A stretch of 64,000 bases of DNA, taken from the NCBI RefSeq assembly GCF_031834595.1, contig NZ_CP115541.1, forward strand, positions 496,001-560,000. Reading direction: 5' to 3'. The notes beneath the pieces are model-generated. The model searched no databases, was not told where the DNA came from, and saw nothing but the letters and a program-made list of their open reading frames with translations. Shown here one piece after another: positions 7,383 to 15,931 of the stretch. The translations under genes and the position numbers were made by a program. The stretch comes from Stenotrophomonas oahuensis (GTDB taxonomy: Bacteria > Pseudomonadota > Gammaproteobacteria > Xanthomonadales > Xanthomonadaceae). Numbering within the stretch: the stretch's first letter is position 1; each line of letters begins with the position of its first letter.

Positions 7383-8780
7383 ATGAAACACAACAGCAGG
7401 CGCCGACCGATCCGTTCGGCGGCCACCGGTTTGCTGGGCATGCTGATGCCCATCGCCCTGTCTTCCACCGCGCAGACACCGGCGGCGATGCCGGCCGGGT
7501 TCCCGGTCAACATCGAGAACAGCGCCGCGCCGAACGTGCCGCACACCCAGCCGGCGGCCTACCGCACTACCTCGCTCGCCCCGAAGGTGCAGCCCCCGGC
7601 TGAGAGCTTCAACGTGGCCGCGATCGAATCGATGGCCCAGCAGCTGACCTATGGCGAACGCGTACCGGGCATGGCGGTGGCCATCGTCCAGGGCGGTCGC
7701 GTGCTCAGCGCGCGCGGCTATGGCGTCACCGACGTCAACAACCCGCAGATCGTGGATGCCCACACCGTGTTCCGCCTGGCGTCGCTGTCCAAGGCCTTCG
7801 CCGGCACCATGGCCGGGCTGCTGGTCAACGACGGCACCCTGCGCTGGGACAGCAAGGTCACCGACTATGTACCGGGCTTCCAGTTGAGTTCACCGGAAGC
7901 CACCGAGCGCCTCACCGTGGCCGACCTGCTCAGCCACCGCGTCGGCCTGCCCTACAACGCCTACGACCGCGACATCGAGGCCAACGCCGAGTACTACACG
8001 CTGACCCACAAGCTGGCCTCGACCTCGCTCAAGTGCCTGCCGGGCGATTGCTACGCGTACCAGAACGTGGCCTTCAGCCTGATCGGCGACGTGGTGTACG
8101 CCGCCTCCGGCAGCTTCTACGAGCAGTCGGTGGAACGCCGCCTGTTCAAGCCGCTGGGCATGAATGACGCCAGCATGGGGCTGGCCGGCATCCAGGCGAG
8201 CTCGCGCTGGGCTCGCCCGCACGTGCGTAGCCGCAATGGCTGGGTATCGTTGAACCCGAAGCCGACCTACTATCGCCTGGCTCCGGCGGCCGGCGTCAAC
8301 GCCAGCGCCAGCGACATGGCGCAGTGGCTGCTGGCCCACACCGGCCATCGTCCGGACGTGCTGCCGGCTCCGCTGCTGGCGACACTGCACTCCACGCTGA
8401 TCAACACACCGGGCGAGATGCGTTCGGGCTGGCGCCGCCAGCGCCTGCACTCGGCCGGCTACGCGCTGGGCTGGCGCAACTTCGACTATGCCGGGCATGA
8501 AGTGATCTTCCATGCCGGCGCGGTGCAGGGCTACCGTGGCCTAGTGGCACTCGTGCCCGAGCGCGACCTGGGCATCGCCATCATGTGGAACGGTGAGAGC
8601 AGCCTGCCCAGTGGCCTTCTGCCGACCGTGCTGGACCAGGCGATGGGCCTGCCGAGCCAGCGCTGGCTGGACGTGGACACGGACTTCGGCAGCGACAACC
8701 TGATGGTGGAAGACAGCGCGCCGGCACCGGGTAAGCGCAAGGGGGCTTCGGCGGATCGGGCTGTGGCGTCACCGCGGTAA
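7383..8780 (+). CDS. Exported class C beta-lactamase-fold serine hydrolase
   Basis: The protein has 465 residues and begins with an arginine-rich n-region and hydrophobic core (residues 1-31), a typical signal peptide, so it acts in the periplasm or at the envelope. Catalytic motifs of the class C/esterase fold are present: S134-x-x-K137 (RLASLSKAF), Y226-x-N228 (CYAYQN), and near the end 'FHAGAVQGYRG', where HAG takes the place of the KTG motif. Such proteins are usually peptidases, esterases or amidases and not true cephalosporinases. It stands alone, with its own promoter and terminator. The substrate is unknown. Confidence 0.85.
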   Translation: MKHNSRRRPIRSAATGLLGMLMPIALSSTAQTPAAMPAGFPVNIENSAAPNVPHTQPAAYRTTSLAPKVQPPAESFNVAAIESMAQQLTYGERVPGMAVAIVQGGRVLSARGYGVTDVNNPQIVDAHTVFRLASLSKAFAGTMAGLLVNDGTLRWDSKVTDYVPGFQLSSPEATERLTVADLLSHRVGLPYNAYDRDIEANAEYYTLTHKLASTSLKCLPGDCYAYQNVAFSLIGDVVYAASGSFYEQSVERRLFKPLGMNDASMGLAGIQASSRWARPHVRSRNGWVSLNPKPTYYRLAPAAGVNASASDMAQWLLAHTGHRPDVLPAPLLATLHSTLINTPGEMRSGWRRQRLHSAGYALGWRNFDYAGHEVIFHAGAVQGYRGLVALVPERDLGIAIMWNGESSLPSGLLPTVLDQAMGLPSQRWLDVDTDFGSDNLMVEDSAPAPGKRKGASADRAVASPR

Positions 8781-8803
8781 GGTGTCCCTGCGCGGATGGA
8801 TTT

Positions 8804-8836
8804 GAAGAAGGCGGCCGATGGCCGCCTTCTTCGTTA
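8804..8836 (+). terminator. Hairpin terminator after the serine hydrolase
   Basis: A perfect 13-bp stem GAAGAAGGCGGCC / GGCCGCCTTCTTC has a 3-base loop (GAT) and is followed by GTTATT and a T-rich stretch. Confidence 0.65.
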
Positions 8837-8857
8837 TTGCGGTTTTCTTTGCGGCGC

Positions 8858-8901
8858 AAAAAAAAACCCCCTCCCCGCTGGGCATCCGGGGAAGGGGGTT
8901 T
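8858..8901 (-). terminator. Rho-independent terminator of the histone-like gene
   Basis: Read on the minus strand, a long C/G stem (AAACCCCC..., with one bulged base) surrounds the loop and ends in nine T residues. It lies just beyond the stop of the minus-strand lysine-rich gene. Confidence 0.85.
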
Positions 8902-8924
8902 CAGGTACGGCTATCGGGAATGGA

Positions 8925-9473
8925 TCAGATCAGCGGTGCCGGAGTTGCCGGCAGAGCGACCGGTGCAGCCTTCTTCTTGCGGACCGCCGGCTTGCGCTTG
9001 GCGACCTTCTTCACAGCCTTCTTCGCAGTCGCCTTCTTGGCGGTGGCCTTCTTGGCGACCTTACGGACGGCCTTCTTGGCACCGGCCTTCTTGGCGACCT
9101 TGCGGACGGCCTTCTTGGCGGTCTTCTTGACGGCCTTCTTGGCAGTCTTCTTGGCGGCGGCCTTCTTGGCTACCTTCTTGACGGCCTTCTTTGCACCGGC
9201 CTTCTTGGCGACCTTGCGGACGGCCTTCTTCGCGGTCTTCTTGGCTGCCTTCTTGGCGGTCGCCTTCTTCGCGACCTTCTTGACGGCCTTCTTCGCCGTC
9301 TTCTTCACTGCCTTGCGGGCAGCGGCCTTCTTGGCGACCTTCTTCACAGCCTTCTTGGCGGTTGCCTTCTTGGCTGCCTTCTTCACGGTCTTCTTGGCCG
9401 CAGCCTTCTTTGCGACCTTCTTGACGGCCTTTTTAGCGGCCGGCTTTTTCTTCGCAGCTTTCTTGGTTGCCAT
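8925..9473 (-). CDS. Histone H1-like lysine/alanine-rich DNA-binding protein
   Basis: The protein has 182 residues, built almost entirely from Lys, Ala, Val, Thr and Arg in repeats of the form KKAVKKVAKKA. It contains no acidic, aromatic, Cys, Ser, Asn, Gln or His residue. Only the C-terminal tail (about 'APVALPATPAPLI') is neutral. This resembles bacterial H1-type proteins such as AlgP or the tails of chlamydial Hc proteins, which coat and condense DNA. The ATG at 9473 has an excellent GAGGAG ribosome site. The DNA holds long near-identical internal repeats (a 38-bp exact match offset by 114 bp), so length variation between strains is expected. It is monocistronic, with a strong terminator. 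The readable opposite-strand frames are shadows of the repeats. Confidence 0.88.
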   Translation of the reverse strand: MATKKAAKKKPAAKKAVKKVAKKAAAKKTVKKAAKKATAKKAVKKVAKKAAARKAVKKTAKKAVKKVAKKATAKKAAKKTAKKAVRKVAKKAGAKKAVKKVAKKAAAKKTAKKAVKKTAKKAVRKVAKKAGAKKAVRKVAKKATAKKATAKKAVKKVAKRKPAVRKKKAAPVALPATPAPLI

Positions 9474-9526
9474 GATATGGCTCCTCGTCAGTGATCTATG
9501 GAGTTGAAACGCCCAGTTGAAACAAA

Positions 9527-9548
9527 CCCGCTAGCTGGTGCCAGCGGG
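9527..9548 (-). terminator. Terminator-like hairpin before the histone-like gene
   Basis: On the minus strand a CCCGCT...AGCGGG stem is followed by TTTGTTTC. It could end a short transcript from the 9760-9788 promoter or act as an attenuator in the histone-like gene's leader. The stem is only 6 bp of perfect pairing. Confidence 0.25.
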
Positions 9549-9759
9549 GACCGCCGTCGCGTCATGCGCGTCGTGACGGATACGGTGATGCCTGCCATGT
9601 ACCACCCGGCAGGAATCGAATGAGGGGTGCCCTTGCTTTTCACCGAGGGAAGCGAAGCCGACTCCACCGTCATCGGACTCGAGGCGGATGTCCTGGTTGT
9701 GCTTCGCGACTGGATGTCGATTCTGCTCACTCTCTTGGCAGGCAAGGTCTGCTGGGCGA

Positions 9760-9788
9760 AACCTAATCACGCTTTTTTTGACTGTCAA
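9760..9788 (-). promoter_or_regulatory. Minus-strand promoter with perfect TTGACA
   Basis: The -35 is TTGACA (9783-9788), with a 17-bp A-rich spacer and a -10 TAGGTT (9760-9765). The start would fall near 9753, about 280 nt before the histone-like ATG. It drives either a long leader of that gene or a separate small RNA. The -10 is poor, so this is tentative. Confidence 0.4.
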
Positions 9789-10275
9789 CAACCCCCGCGA
9801 AAAATTTTCACGCCGACACCCTTCCGCGCGCTTCCGGAAGCGACGTCCGGAACACCCGCCGACGCCTTCGGCGGCACCCTTGCGCCGACGCATTGAGGGC
9901 GCATCGAAGACAACCGCTGAAAGAAAAGCACTTAAAAGAAGCACTTTCGCAAACGACACCTGCGTTGCGGTCGAACGGCGACGTCGAAACGGTGACAGCC
10001 GCCGATGGCTCCGGCAATGAAGCAACACCGGACCGAAACGGTCGAAAAAACTTTTCACATCGACCCATGCTTTTTTCTTCCGGATTGGCAGAAATGCGCA
10101 AACTTTTGACCGCCGATCGGACGCGCGACGGCATCGATCACGCACCCCGAAGGCGTTCGATCGACCCGACTCATGCCGTCGAACGCACCCGGTTCGACTA
10201 CCCCGGCATGAGCAGAGTCGTGTCCGCATCACCCCATCCATCACGTACGGATAACAGATACACCGCCGATGTCGG

Positions 10276-10304
10276 AAAAAAAAACGGCCGCACAAGGCGG
10301 CCGT
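10276..10304 (-). terminator. Rho-independent terminator of gcvTH
   Basis: On the minus strand the stem ACGGCCGC / GCGGCCGT with a 5-base loop is followed by nine T residues, 22 bp past the gcvH stop. Confidence 0.9.
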
Positions 10305-10326
10305 CCGGTTCGGTGCGAACGCGACC

Positions 10327-10722
10327 TCAGTGGTCGTCGTTCTCCAGCACCTCGGCATAGTCGTCCGGGCCGAGCAGGTCGTTGATCTCTTCCTTGTTGG
10401 ACAGTTCGACCACGAACATCCAGCCGTCGCCATAAGCGTCTTCGTTGATGGTTTCCGGCTTGTCGGTCAGGGCGGAGTTGACCTCGACCACGGTGCCGCT
10501 GATCGGGCTGTAGACGTCCGAGGCCGCCTTGACCGACTCGACCACGGCGATCTGCTCGCCGGCCTTGGCCTGGGCACCCACCTCAGGCAACTCGACGTAG
10601 ACCAGGTCGCCGAGCAGGCCCTGGGCATGGTCGGAAATACCGATGGTGACGCGGCCGTCGCCTTCGACACGGGCCCACTCGTGGGACTTGAGGAACTTGA
10701 GGTCGCCGGGGATCTCGCTCAT
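10327..10722 (-). CDS. gcvH: Glycine cleavage system H protein
   Basis: This 131-residue carrier holds the aminomethyl group on a lipoyl arm and shuttles it between the P, T and L proteins. The lipoyl-acceptor lysine is Lys65 in '[17 protein letters not shown]'. '[22 protein letters not shown]' at 13-34 and the closing '[20 protein letters not shown]' are typical. It lies 54 bp downstream of gcvT on the same strand, so the two form a gcvTH operon; gcvP is not in the window. Cytoplasmic. Confidence 0.97.
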   Translation of the reverse strand: MSEIPGDLKFLKSHEWARVEGDGRVTIGISDHAQGLLGDLVYVELPEVGAQAKAGEQIAVVESVKAASDVYSPISGTVVEVNSALTDKPETINEDAYGDGWMFVVELSNKEEINDLLGPDDYAEVLENDDH

Positions 10723-10776
10723 GGAACTGCTCCGAGAAAATTTGGGGGTCAGAAAAACGGGGGTAGTGTAACCAAC

Positions 10777-11889
10777 TCAACCTTCAGCCAGAACGCCGGG
10801 CTGGGCCTGGCCTTCACGCACGAACGGGAACTTGACCACGCGCACCGGCACCTGCCGGCCGCGGATGTCCACATGCACCTGGCCGGGATCACCGGCAGGA
10901 ACACGCGCAAACGCGATGCCCTTGCCCAGGGTCGGGGAGAAGGTGCCGGACAGAATCTCGCCACTGCCACCGGCGGTGAGCACGGACTGGCCGTGACGCA
11001 GCACGCCCTTCTCGTCCATCACCAGGCCGATCATCTGGCGCGCGGTACCACTGGCCTTCTGCGCCTCCAGCACCTCACGACCGATGAAGTCACGACCTTC
11101 GTCCAGTGCGACGGTCCAGGCCAGCGCCGCTTCGAACGGCGAGATCGCTTCGTCCATGTCCTGGCCGTACAGATTCATGCCGGCTTCCAGGCGCAGCGTA
11201 TCGCGTGCACCCAGGCCAGCCGGGCGCACGCCCGCCGCGGCGAGCGCGTTCCAGAACGCGATCACGTGGCTCTGCGGCACCAGAATCTCAAAGCCGTCTT
11301 CGCCGGTGTAGCCGGTGCGCGCGACGAACAGTGCCGCGCCCTGGGCACCGGTGACCTCGGCCGCGGCGAACCGACCCAGCTTTTCCAGAGCGGCGCGGTC
11401 GCCCTCGTTCAGCAGGCCGATGACCTTGGCGCGCGCATGCGGGCCCTGCACGGCGATGATGGCCAAGTCTTCGCGCTCGGTGACCTGCACGTTGAAGGCG
11501 GCCGCCTGCTCGCGGATCCAGGCCAGGTCCTTTTCGCGGGTGGAGGCATTGACCACCATGCGGAAGAAGTCCTCGGCCAGGAAATAAACGATGAGGTCGT
11601 CGATCACCCCGCCCTGCGGGTTGAGCATGCACGAGTACAGTGCCTTGCCCGGCACCTTGAGCTTGTCCACCGAATTGGCCAGCAGCCGGCGCAGGAACGG
11701 ACGCACCTGCTCGCCATGCAGGTCGACCACGGTCATGTGGCTGACGTCGAACATGCCGGCGTCGGCGCGCACCAGATTGTGCTCGTCCAGCTGCGAGCCG
11801 TAATGGATGGGCATGTCCCAACCACCAAAATCGACCATCTTGGCACCGAGCGCACGGTGGGTTTCGTTGAGCAGCGTCTTCTGGGTCAT
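10777..11889 (-). CDS. gcvT: Glycine cleavage system T protein (aminomethyltransferase)
   Basis: The enzyme moves the methylene group from the H-protein arm to tetrahydrofolate, releasing ammonia. I take ATG 11889 ([17 protein letters not shown], 370 residues), which matches the family start; a further in-frame start at 11916 adds only nine unlikely residues. Family motifs include '[20 protein letters not shown]' and '[15 protein letters not shown]', then '[12 protein letters not shown]' and '[16 protein letters not shown]'. I looked upstream (11890-11971) for a glycine riboswitch and saw none; an AT-rich GATAAT word there may be the -10. Confidence 0.96.
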   Translation of the reverse strand: MTQKTLLNETHRALGAKMVDFGGWDMPIHYGSQLDEHNLVRADAGMFDVSHMTVVDLHGEQVRPFLRRLLANSVDKLKVPGKALYSCMLNPQGGVIDDLIVYFLAEDFFRMVVNASTREKDLAWIREQAAAFNVQVTEREDLAIIAVQGPHARAKVIGLLNEGDRAALEKLGRFAAAEVTGAQGAALFVARTGYTGEDGFEILVPQSHVIAFWNALAAAGVRPAGLGARDTLRLEAGMNLYGQDMDEAISPFEAALAWTVALDEGRDFIGREVLEAQKASGTARQMIGLVMDEKGVLRHGQSVLTAGGSGEILSGTFSPTLGKGIAFARVPAGDPGQVHVDIRGRQVPVRVVKFPFVREGQAQPGVLAEG

Positions 11890-11971
11890 GACCACGGTCC
11901 GGGGGATGAAAAGCAAAACCTATTATCGCCGATGCATCCCCGGAACGCGTGCGGCGCTGCGGTATTGCGCG

Positions 11972-12295
11972 TCAGGCGGTGCGCGGGGCGAACATGATCA
12001 CCGCCATGCCGGCCAGGCACAGTGCGACGCCCAGCACGTCCCAGCGACCGGGGCGGATGCCGTCAACTACCCACAGCCAGGCCAGCGCGGTGCCGATGTA
12101 GACGCCGCCATAGGCGGCATAGACGCGGCCACTGGCGGCGGGGTGCAGGGTCAGCAACCAGGCGAACAACGCCAGACTCGCCGCTGCCGGCAGCAGCAGC
12201 CAGATGCTGCCGCCCTTGCGCAGCCATAGCCAGGGCAGGTAGCAACCGACAATCTCGGCTACTGCGGTCAGAATGAAAAGCAGCAGCGTCTTCAC
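11972..12295 (-). CDS. ynfA: YnfA-family (UPF0060) small membrane protein
   Basis: The protein has 107 residues and four helices. Signatures of the UPF0060 family are '[16 protein letters not shown]', '[24 protein letters not shown]' and '[18 protein letters not shown]'. The family resembles small multidrug resistance pumps, but its function is uncertain. The start is GTG 12295, overlapping the mazG stop by 4 bp (GTGA), so it is the last gene of a nudE-cysQ-mazG-ynfA operon. Confidence 0.9.
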   Translation of the reverse strand: MKTLLLFILTAVAEIVGCYLPWLWLRKGGSIWLLLPAAASLALFAWLLTLHPAASGRVYAAYGGVYIGTALAWLWVVDGIRPGRWDVLGVALCLAGMAVIMFAPRTA

Positions 12296-13104
12296 GACGC
12301 CGGCTCGGTCGCTTTCACCCGCTGCCAGAGTTGCTCCTGTGCGTCGAGGTCGAGGTCGGCCATGGCCTGCCCATCACGCGCCGCCTCCTCTTCCATCGCG
12401 CGGAAGCGGCGCTCGAATTTCAGGTTGGCCTGACGCAGTGCAGCACCCACATCCACCTGCGCATGCCGGGCCAGATTGGCGCAGACGAACAGCAGGTCAC
12501 CCAGCTCCTCCTGCAGGCGAGCGGCGTTGTCCGCTACCGGTCCGCGCGCGAACTCCGCGGCGACTTCATCCAGTTCCTCACGCACTTTGTCCATCACCGG
12601 ACCGGGACCGGGCCAGTCAAAGCCTACCCGCGCAGCGCGCGACTGCAGCTTCACTGCGCGTTGCCATTCCGGTAGCCCGCGCGAGATTCCCGCCAGCGCG
12701 GACGTATCGGCATCGCCCTTGGCCGCACGCTCGGCGCGCTTGATTGCCTCCCAGTTGACCATCACATCCTCCGCCCCGGTCACGTCCACCTGCGCGAACA
12801 CGTGCGGATGACGACGCTGCATCTTGTCGCTGATCGCGCGGGCCACCTCGGCGAAGCCGAACGCCCCCTGCTCGCTGGCCATCTGCGCATGGAACACCAC
12901 CTGCAGCAGCAGGTCGCCCAGTTCGTCACACAGGTCATCGAGGTTGCCACGGTCGATGGCATCGGCCACCTCGTAGGCTTCCTCGATCGTGTACGGCGCA
13001 ATGGTGGCGAAGTTCTGCTCCAGGTCCCACGGGCAGCCCTGCTGCGGATCGCGCAGACGCGCCATGATGCCCAGCAGGCGTTCCAGTTCGGCGGTGGCAG
13101 ACAT
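12292..13104 (-). CDS. mazG: Nucleoside triphosphate pyrophosphohydrolase MazG
   Basis: The protein has 270 residues and hydrolyses (d)NTPs to NMP and pyrophosphate, clearing abnormal nucleotides. Two MazG repeats are visible. The first has '[24 protein letters not shown]' and '[16 protein letters not shown]' with metal-binding acidic residues. The second has '[13 protein letters not shown]' and '[18 protein letters not shown]'. ATG 13104 is preferred to the GTG one codon earlier. It sits between cysQ and ynfA in a nucleotide-housekeeping operon. Confidence 0.95.
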   Translation of the reverse strand: MSATAELERLLGIMARLRDPQQGCPWDLEQNFATIAPYTIEEAYEVADAIDRGNLDDLCDELGDLLLQVVFHAQMASEQGAFGFAEVARAISDKMQRRHPHVFAQVDVTGAEDVMVNWEAIKRAERAAKGDADTSALAGISRGLPEWQRAVKLQSRAARVGFDWPGPGPVMDKVREELDEVAAEFARGPVADNAARLQEELGDLLFVCANLARHAQVDVGAALRQANLKFERRFRAMEEEAARDGQAMADLDLDAQEQLWQRVKATEPAS

Positions 13105-13128
13105 CACAGCTCCAGCGTGAAAAAGAAA

Positions 13129-13932
13129 TCAGTCAGGCATCCAGCTGCGCCAGGGCAACCGGGTGTCACCCAGCGCGATGAAATCGCCATTCAACAGGGT
13201 CTCACGCCGGTTGTAGCGGAACGGCTTGCCGGTGGCCGCCGACAGCACCGCGCCGCCCGCCGCATGCAGCACGCACTGGCCAGCGGCGGTGTCCCATTCA
13301 GCGGTCGGACCCAGCCGCGGGTAGACATCCAAGGTGCCCTCGGCAAGGCGACAGAACTTCAGCGATGAGCCCTGGGCGATCACTTCAATGTCGCCCATCC
13401 GCGCCAGCAGCGATTCGGTTTCCGGGCTTCGGTGCGAACGGCTGGCCGCCACCCGCAGCGGGGGCTGCGCCGGCGCGCGTGCACGCAGCACTGAATCGTG
13501 CATGCCCTCGCGCCGATAGGCCAACTCGCCCCGCATGGCGTGCCAGATGACGCCGGTGACCGGTGCCAGCACCACGCCGAAGGCCGGAGCTCCCTGGTAG
13601 ATCAGCGCGATGTTGACGCTGAACTCGTCATTTCGTTTTACGAACTCACGGGTGCCATCAAGCGGATCCACCAGCCAGTAAGCCCCCCAGTGCTGCCGTA
13701 CCTCCCAGGGCACCAGCGCGGATTCTTCGGACAGGATTGGCAGGTCCGGAGTGAGCTGGGCCAGCCCGCGCTCGATCACGTCATTGGCCGCGCGATCGGC
13801 CGCAGTGACCGGGCTGCGGTCGGATTTCAGTTCGATCTCGAATGCGGTGGCGTACACCCCCATGATCGCAGCGGCCGCATCCTGCGCGATGGCAATGACG
13901 GTCTCGCGCAGATCGGTGGTGAGCTTGATCAT
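13129..13932 (-). CDS. cysQ: 3'(2'),5'-bisphosphate nucleotidase CysQ
   Basis: The protein has 267 residues and removes the 3' phosphate from PAP/PAPS, recycling the by-product of sulfate assimilation. The inositol-monophosphatase-fold metal motifs are present: 'ILSEESALVPW', 'WLVDPLDGTREFVKRN' (DPxDGT) and 'AEWDTAAGQCVLHAAGG' near the C-terminus. The start ATG 13932 overlaps the stop of the NUDIX gene (ATGA), which supports both the start choice and co-transcription. Confidence 0.93.
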   Translation of the reverse strand: MIKLTTDLRETVIAIAQDAAAAIMGVYATAFEIELKSDRSPVTAADRAANDVIERGLAQLTPDLPILSEESALVPWEVRQHWGAYWLVDPLDGTREFVKRNDEFSVNIALIYQGAPAFGVVLAPVTGVIWHAMRGELAYRREGMHDSVLRARAPAQPPLRVAASRSHRSPETESLLARMGDIEVIAQGSSLKFCRLAEGTLDVYPRLGPTAEWDTAAGQCVLHAAGGAVLSAATGKPFRYNRRETLLNGDFIALGDTRLPWRSWMPD

Positions 13933-14477
13933 GCCCCCTGCCCCAGCCACTCACGGGCAATGAACAGGGCCGCCAGCGAACGCCCTTCGGAGAAGTCGTC
14001 ACGCAGCATCAGCTGGTCGAGTTCGGCCAGCTTCCACGGCACCACTTCCAGTTCTTCCGGTTCGTCACCGGGCAAGCGTTCCGGGTAGAGGTCGCGCGCC
14101 ACCACCAGCCAGGACTGATGGCTCATGTAGGTGGGGGCCAGGGTCATGGGCCGCAGCACGTCCAGCCGATGCGCACCATAGCCGGCCTCCTCCTTCAACT
14201 CGCGGTTGGCCGCCTGCAGCGGCGTCTCGCCCGCGTCGATCCGGCCCTTCACCAGGCCGAGCTCATAACGGTGCACACCGGCCGCGTATTCACGGACCAG
14301 CAGCACCGTTTCCGCATCCAGCATGGGCACCACCACCACCGCGCCATGCCCGCGACTGACCAGGCGCTCAAAGCGGCGGCGTTCGCCGTTGGAGAACTCC
14401 AGGTCCAGGTGCTGGCGCTGGAACGGTCCGCTTTCCTCGTCGGTGATCTGATGGATGGTGGGCAGCGGGCGACTCAT
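13929..14477 (-). CDS. nudE: NUDIX hydrolase, NudE type (ADP-sugar/ADP-ribose compounds)
   Basis: The protein has 182 residues with a complete NUDIX box at 78-100 (G-x5-E-x7-RELKEEAGYG). The surrounding sequence 'VLLVREYAAGVHRYELGLVKGRI' and 'TYMSHQSWLVVARDLYPE' fits the NudE group, which hydrolyses ADP-ribose, Ap3A and NADH. The start ATG 14477 begins MSRPLPTIHQ, the usual NudE start; an in-frame extension to 14660 would overlap bioA. First gene of the nudE-cysQ-mazG-ynfA operon, divergent from bioA. Confidence 0.9.
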   Translation of the reverse strand: MSRPLPTIHQITDEESGPFQRQHLDLEFSNGERRRFERLVSRGHGAVVVVPMLDAETVLLVREYAAGVHRYELGLVKGRIDAGETPLQAANRELKEEAGYGAHRLDVLRPMTLAPTYMSHQSWLVVARDLYPERLPGDEPEELEVVPWKLAELDQLMLRDDFSEGRSLAALFIAREWLGQGA

Positions 14478-14478
14478 G

Positions 14479-14506
14479 CGGACAAGCTCGTGGAGGCCGA
14501 TAGAAT
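14479..14506 (+). promoter_or_regulatory. Promoter of bioA
   Basis: The -35-like CGGACA (14479-14484), a 16-bp spacer and the -10 TAGAAT (14501-14506) lie about 34 bp before the bioA start. The promoter overlaps the 5' edge of the divergent nudE gene. I see no convincing BirA operator. Confidence 0.5.
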
Positions 14507-14539
14507 GCAGGTTGGTGAAAACGCGTTCATGAGCTCGAA

Positions 14540-15931
14540 ATGCTAGCAGACCCAGCCCCCTCCCCGCTGGCCAGCCAGTGGCGACAACGCGATCTGGACG
14601 TGCTGTGGCACCCCTGCACGCAGATGCGCGAACACCCCGATACCCTGCCGCTGGTCCCAATTGCGCGGGGTGAAGGCCCCTGGCTGATCGATCACGACGG
14701 CCACCGCTACCTCGACGCGGTCAGCAGCTGGTGGACCAATCTGTTCGGGCATGCCGAGCCGCGCATCGGGGCCGCGATCGCCCGCCAGGCCACCCAGCTG
14801 GAACAGGTCATGCTGGCCGGCTTCAGCCATGAACCGGCGATTACCCTGGCCGAGCGGCTGCTGGCGCTGGCTCCGCGCCAGGCTGGCCGCGACCCACTGG
14901 CCAAGGTGTTCTACGCCGACAACGGCTCTGCCGGCGTGGAAGTGGCGCTGAAAATGGCCTTCCATTACTTCCGCAATCGGGGCGAACTGCATCGCACACG
15001 TTTTGTGGCGTTGGAGAATGGCTACCACGGCGAGACCCTGGGGGCCCTCTCAGTGGGCGATATCCCACTGTACCGGCGTGTGTATGCGCCGCTGCTGACC
15101 GAGGCCCTGTTCGCGCCGTCACCCGATGCCTATCTGGCCGAACCGGGACAAAGCGCGGCGCAGCGTGCCCACCAGGCCGCCGACGCCCTGGCCACTCTGT
15201 TCGACCAGCACCCCGGCGAGATCTGCGCGGTAATCCTCGAGCCGCGCCTGCAGTGCGCAGGCGGCATGCGCATGTACGACCCGGTCTATCTACAGCGGGC
15301 GCGTGAACTCTGTGACGCCAATGGCGCATTTCTGATCGCCGATGAGATCGCCACCGGCTTTGGGCGTACCGGCACCCTGTTCGCCTGTGAGCAGGCGGGG
15401 GTAATGCCCGACCTGCTTTGCCTGTCCAAAGGCCTGACCGGCGGCTTCCTGCCGCTGGCGGCGGTGCTGGCCACCCGGGCCCTGTATGACGCCTTCCTCG
15501 ACGACAGCCGCGAGCGTGCGTTCCTGCATTCGCACAGCTACACCGGCAATCCATTGGCCTGTTCCGCCGCCCTGGCCACGCTGGATATCTTCGCGCAGGA
15601 CAACATCATTGCCCGCAACCGCAGCACCGCCGCCGTGATGCGTTCACTGGCCGCCCCGTTTGCCGACCATCCCCACGTGGCCGACGTGCGTCAGGCCGGC
15701 ATGGTGGTGGCCTTCGAACTGACCCGCAACGGCGACCGGCGCACGCCGTTCCCCGCCGCTGCGCGGGTCGGCCTGCACGCCTACAATGCCGCGCTCAGGC
15801 GTGGCGTGGTGCTGCGCCCACTGGGCAATGTGCTGTACTGGATGCCTCCCTACTGTGTGGAGGATGAGCAGCTGGAACTGCTGGCCCACACCACCCTGGC
15901 TGCCATCGAGGAAGCTGTTGCATGCGCATGA
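14540..15931 (+). CDS. bioA: Adenosylmethionine-8-amino-7-oxononanoate aminotransferase
   Basis: This biotin-pathway PLP enzyme of 463 residues converts KAPA to DAPA using S-adenosylmethionine as amino donor. Markers are 'LWHPCTQM' (22-29) and 'SSWWTNLFGHAEPRIG', both characteristic of BioA; 'FYADNGSAGVEVALKMA'; 'IADEIATGFGRTG' with Asp268 binding the PLP nitrogen; and 'LCLSKGLTGGFLPLA' with Lys297 as the Schiff-base lysine. The other bio genes are not in the window. It overlaps rsmE by 10 bp. Confidence 0.95.
   Translation: MLADPAPSPLASQWRQRDLDVLWHPCTQMREHPDTLPLVPIARGEGPWLIDHDGHRYLDAVSSWWTNLFGHAEPRIGAAIARQATQLEQVMLAGFSHEPAITLAERLLALAPRQAGRDPLAKVFYADNGSAGVEVALKMAFHYFRNRGELHRTRFVALENGYHGETLGALSVGDIPLYRRVYAPLLTEALFAPSPDAYLAEPGQSAAQRAHQAADALATLFDQHPGEICAVILEPRLQCAGGMRMYDPVYLQRARELCDANGAFLIADEIATGFGRTGTLFACEQAGVMPDLLCLSKGLTGGFLPLAAVLATRALYDAFLDDSRERAFLHSHSYTGNPLACSAALATLDIFAQDNIIARNRSTAAVMRSLAAPFADHPHVADVRQAGMVVAFELTRNGDRRTPFPAAARVGLHAYNAALRRGVVLRPLGNVLYWMPPYCVEDEQLELLAHTTLAAIEEAVACA

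Larger units (their letters stand above)
9474..10275. other. About 800 bp without a convincing gene, upstream of the histone-like gene
   Basis: No frame here shows protein-like composition; the longest minus-strand frame (to 10433) is arginine-rich and runs into gcvH out of frame. What can be seen: two direct AGTTGAAAC repeats 13 bp apart (9502-9510 and 9515-9523), a hairpin CCCGCT...AGCGGG (9527-9548), a perfect TTGACA -35 on the minus strand (9783-9788), and two related A/T-rich words around 9799-9812 and 10043-10060 (GAAAAA then TTTTCAC). The rest (9820-10270) is rich in TCGA and CGAACG words. It may hold a long leader or a small RNA for the histone-like gene. Confidence 0.6.

Noticed and set aside
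8796..9507. Two plus-strand frames of about 230 codons opposite the histone-like gene
   Set aside because: They are leucine/aspartate and alanine/phenylalanine repeats produced by reading the Lys/Ala repeats in reverse. The minus strand has the ribosome site and terminator.
9531..10433. 300-codon minus-strand frame between gcvH and the histone-like gene
   Set aside because: Arginine-rich, no domain, overlaps gcvH out of frame, and it crosses the gcvH terminator and a likely promoter.
11890..11971. Glycine riboswitch before gcvT
   Set aside because: The 82-bp upstream region is too short and shows none of the tandem aptamer motifs.
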